Shown here one piece after another: positions 4,913 to 6,395 of a DNA stretch of 6,395 nucleotides; positions within the stretch are counted from its first letter, which is position 1, and every line of letters begins with the position of its first letter. The position numbers and the translations under genes were made by a program. The stretch lies in the NCBI GenBank assembly GCA_019310665.1, contig JAFDDW010000128.1:1-6395 (forward strand). Direction: 5' to 3'. The notes under the pieces are model-generated. The model had not been told where the DNA came from. It made no database searches and saw nothing but the letters and a program-made list of their open reading frames with translations. Origin of the DNA: Deltaproteobacteria bacterium (GTDB lineage Bacteria > Desulfobacterota > Desulfobacteria > Desulfobacterales > JAFDCJ01).

Positions 4913-6178
4913 TTACTTGTGCAGGTTCCAGGCACAAACCACGTCAACACCGGATTTTACCAGTGCATCGGCGGTGCGGTTCAACGCATCGTGCTTATCC
5001 AGGTAACTGCGTTCGAGGGCATCCATTAAACCCTGGGACACAATCTCCTCTTTCGACAGAAAGTATTCCAGAATGTCGCTGGGGTGTTCCCGGGCGCCGT
5101 CAATTTCGGGATCACCGCCTTCGTGTTTAGCGGCGATGTTGGGTACTTCCTGGGCCACCTCGACCAGTTCATCGCGACGGTTATAAGGTTGAATAACGAT
5201 TGACTTCTGGGTTTCAGTGATGTGGTGCTCAAAACGCACCACCTTTTCCAACCCGAGGGACTTGCGTATCTTAGCCGCATGGCGCAGCGTATAGTTATCG
5301 GCCGAGTTGGACAGATTGAAGCCGACCAGGGAAGTGGTGCCGTCCTCGCGGGCAAACAGGCGGGCGGTCATTAATGTCCACAGGATGGCCAAAGGATTGT
5401 CATTACCCATGTAAACCGAAATCTTAAACTCGTTATCCACACCCAGTTTGTGCAGTATATACCCGGCCAGGACCGTGCCGGCATTGATGTTTAATACCTG
5501 GCGCACCCCGTAAGTGGTGTAATAGTAAAGATACTCATCAATCCATTTGTAGGGATGGTCGTTGGGCTGGCCGATCCCGCCGAAATAACCGGTAATGGTT
5601 TCCGGGCCCCCGAGATGGATATTGGATCCATCGGTGCCCTTGGTGTCGAGGGTTTCGACGTAGGTGGCGCCCACCACCTGCACGCCGGCGGCGGTGGCCA
5701 GGATATCGCCGTTGTCTTCGGCCTGCTCTTTCATGTTGCGCACCCGGATGTAGCGGGCGGGCATCAACTCTTTGTTTGCAATTGATTGTTTGGCTTCGGC
5801 AATCAGCCAGGGAAAAAACTGCAAGGCACTGATTTCCAGGGTCACCGCATTATCCCGGTTGATCGTGGCCGCGGCCTCCCGATCGCCCAAAACCCGATCA
5901 TAATAATCAGCCATGGAGACAAAAGCCCCTTTGTCGCGCTGTTCGGTCAACCATTCAATGTCGGCGGCATAGGGAGAATTCATCTCTTTTAATCGGGCCA
6001 TGAGGTTGTCAAAATTGCGCGCCTCGGCCGCCTTGCGGTTGATTTCTTCCGGTCCGCCGTACTTTTCGACGATCTCAAGGATCCGGCCGACGGATTCATT
6101 AGCGGGGTCGGTTAACATATCATTGACTTCCTGCAGACGCTCCGCGGATATCTTCAATAAATTTCTTAAATTGCTCAT
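4913..6178 (-). CDS. unrecognised 421-aa protein between PanB-like and aminotransferase genes
   Basis: I do not recognise this family. The start ATG (6176-6178) has AGAGGA (6187-6192) 8 nt upstream, and the gene follows the PanB-like stop by 12 bp, so it is surely translated as part of the operon. Residues 1-110 are mostly charged and helical-looking. From ~110 on there are alternating hydrophobic strands and helices with blocks that look like conserved active-site loops: NIHLGGPETITGYFGGIGQP (186-205), the aromatic run DEYLYYYTTYGV (214-225), NINAGT (230-235), YMGNDNPLAILW (256-267), FNLSNSADNY (287-296), RFEHHITETQKS (315-326) and PYNRRDE (331-337). The layout could fit a TIM-barrel enzyme, with His and Glu of FEHH as metal or catalytic candidates. 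No signal peptide, transmembrane helix, P-loop or CxxC is seen, so it is probably soluble and cytoplasmic. Context points to 2-oxo acid or amino acid metabolism; the reaction is unknown. Confidence 0.88.
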   Translation of the reverse strand: MSNLRNLLKISAERLQEVNDMLTDPANESVGRILEIVEKYGGPEEINRKAAEARNFDNLMARLKEMNSPYAADIEWLTEQRDKGAFVSMADYYDRVLGDREAAATINRDNAVTLEISALQFFPWLIAEAKQSIANKELMPARYIRVRNMKEQAEDNGDILATAAGVQVVGATYVETLDTKGTDGSNIHLGGPETITGYFGGIGQPNDHPYKWIDEYLYYYTTYGVRQVLNINAGTVLAGYILHKLGVDNEFKISVYMGNDNPLAILWTLMTARLFAREDGTTSLVGFNLSNSADNYTLRHAAKIRKSLGLEKVVRFEHHITETQKSIVIQPYNRRDELVEVAQEVPNIAAKHEGGDPEIDGAREHPSDILEYFLSKEEIVSQGLMDALERSYLDKHDALNRTADALVKSGVDVVCAWNLHK

Positions 6179-6186
6179 GGCTTCAT

Positions 6187-6192
6187 TCCTCT
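6187..6192 (-). promoter_or_regulatory. ribosome binding site of the 421-aa gene, overlapping the upstream stop
   Basis: On the minus strand this reads AGAGGA, 8 nt before the ATG at 6176-6178. It overlaps the TAG (6191-6193) of the PanB-like gene, an arrangement typical of translationally coupled genes. Confidence 0.7.
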
Positions 6193-6395
6193 ATTTTTTT
6201 ATCAGCTTTAAAAATTTTTCTTCTTCCCCGGCGATCATGTTGTAGCAATGTTCGGCTTCGGGAAACTGTCCGCCCCTGACGTCGGCGGCATAGTCCTTCA
6301 TGGCCTTGGTGACCATTTCAGCCACATTGCAGTATTTTTTGACAAACTTGGGGGTGAAGGCCTGGAACTGGCCGATGGTATCGGAGACGATTAAT
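6191..6395 (-). CDS. PanB-like 3-methyl-2-oxobutanoate hydroxymethyltransferase, C-terminal part (cut by right edge)
   Basis: Only the last 67 complete codons are in the window, ending with TAG at 6191-6193. They read SDTIGQFQAFTPKFVKKY, then a helical stretch ending in DYAADVRGGQFPEAEHCY. This matches the usual PanB C-terminus, where a D-x-x-G segment leads to PKFVKxY and the protein ends with an A-x-x-x-Y-x-x-x-V-x-x-G-x-FP-x-x-EHSF pattern. PanB transfers a hydroxymethyl group from 5,10-methylene-tetrahydrofolate to 3-methyl-2-oxobutanoate in pantothenate synthesis. This copy differs: HCY replaces HSF/HSY, and about 17 extra residues (MIAGEEEKFLKLIKK tail) follow. No panC follows; instead come an unknown gene and an aminotransferase. 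A paralogue acting on another 2-oxo acid is therefore possible. The catalytic residues lie outside the window. Without the N-terminus, the symbol panB is withheld. Confidence 0.75.
   Translation of the reverse strand, partial: LIVSDTIGQFQAFTPKFVKKYCNVAEMVTKAMKDYAADVRGGQFPEAEHCYNMIAGEEEKFLKLIKK

Noticed and set aside
4896..4937. Longer N-terminus for the aminotransferase, starting at ATG 4937
   Set aside because: It would overlap the upstream coding sequence by 25 bp without a ribosome binding site, and the additional 14 residues match nothing in the family. The start at 4895 has GGGAGG at 9 nt.
4563..5029. Plus-strand open frames across the aminotransferase/421-aa gene junction
   Set aside because: They are antisense to two well-supported genes and their ribosome binding sites, and the peptides look like complements of those genes.

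Overview
The window looks like chromosomal DNA of a Gram-negative, probably anaerobic bacterium. The best guess is Desulfobacterota (the former Deltaproteobacteria, Desulfobacterales-like). This rests on a sigma-54 activator with a Cys-rich PAS domain, a classic -24/-12 promoter and the general protein flavour. No rRNA or other marker gene is present, so the taxonomy is inference. There is no tRNA, rRNA, CRISPR array or transposase gene.

Layout. Positions 1-206 are AT-rich and hold at most the 3' end of an unrecognised reading frame, plus a perfect 11-bp inverted repeat (143-153/181-191) with a REP-like look. A lone ATP-grasp ligase gene lies on the minus strand at 207-1370. A 354-bp divergent intergenic region follows, with a plausible sigma-70 promoter. 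It leads into a plus-strand sigma-54-dependent activator (PAS - AAA+ - Fis-type HTH, 1725-3122). Behind the activator is a 368-bp non-coding stretch that carries a 22-bp-spaced direct repeat, a small hairpin, a GC-rich dyad and a near-consensus sigma-54 promoter. This promoter points at a 30-codon gene for a one-pass membrane protein (3491-3583) with a very strong ribosome binding site. A terminator-like hairpin closes the unit.

The right half is a minus-strand operon running leftward from beyond the right edge. In transcription order it holds the C-terminal end of a PanB-like ketopantoate hydroxymethyltransferase (6191-6395), a 421-residue protein I do not recognise (4913-6178), and a class I/II PLP aminotransferase (3657-4895). 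The gaps are 12 and 17 bp and each downstream gene has a good ribosome binding site.

How the parts may work together (inference). The activator and the small-protein gene look like a self-contained regulatory unit: a redox- or metal-sensing PAS domain could control sigma-54 transcription of a membrane micropeptide. The operon suggests 2-oxo acid and amino acid chemistry. The aminotransferase interconverts an amino acid and a 2-oxo acid, the PanB-like enzyme would add a one-carbon unit to a 2-oxo acid, and the unknown protein would supply an additional step. These two units are the most promising undescribed systems in the window.
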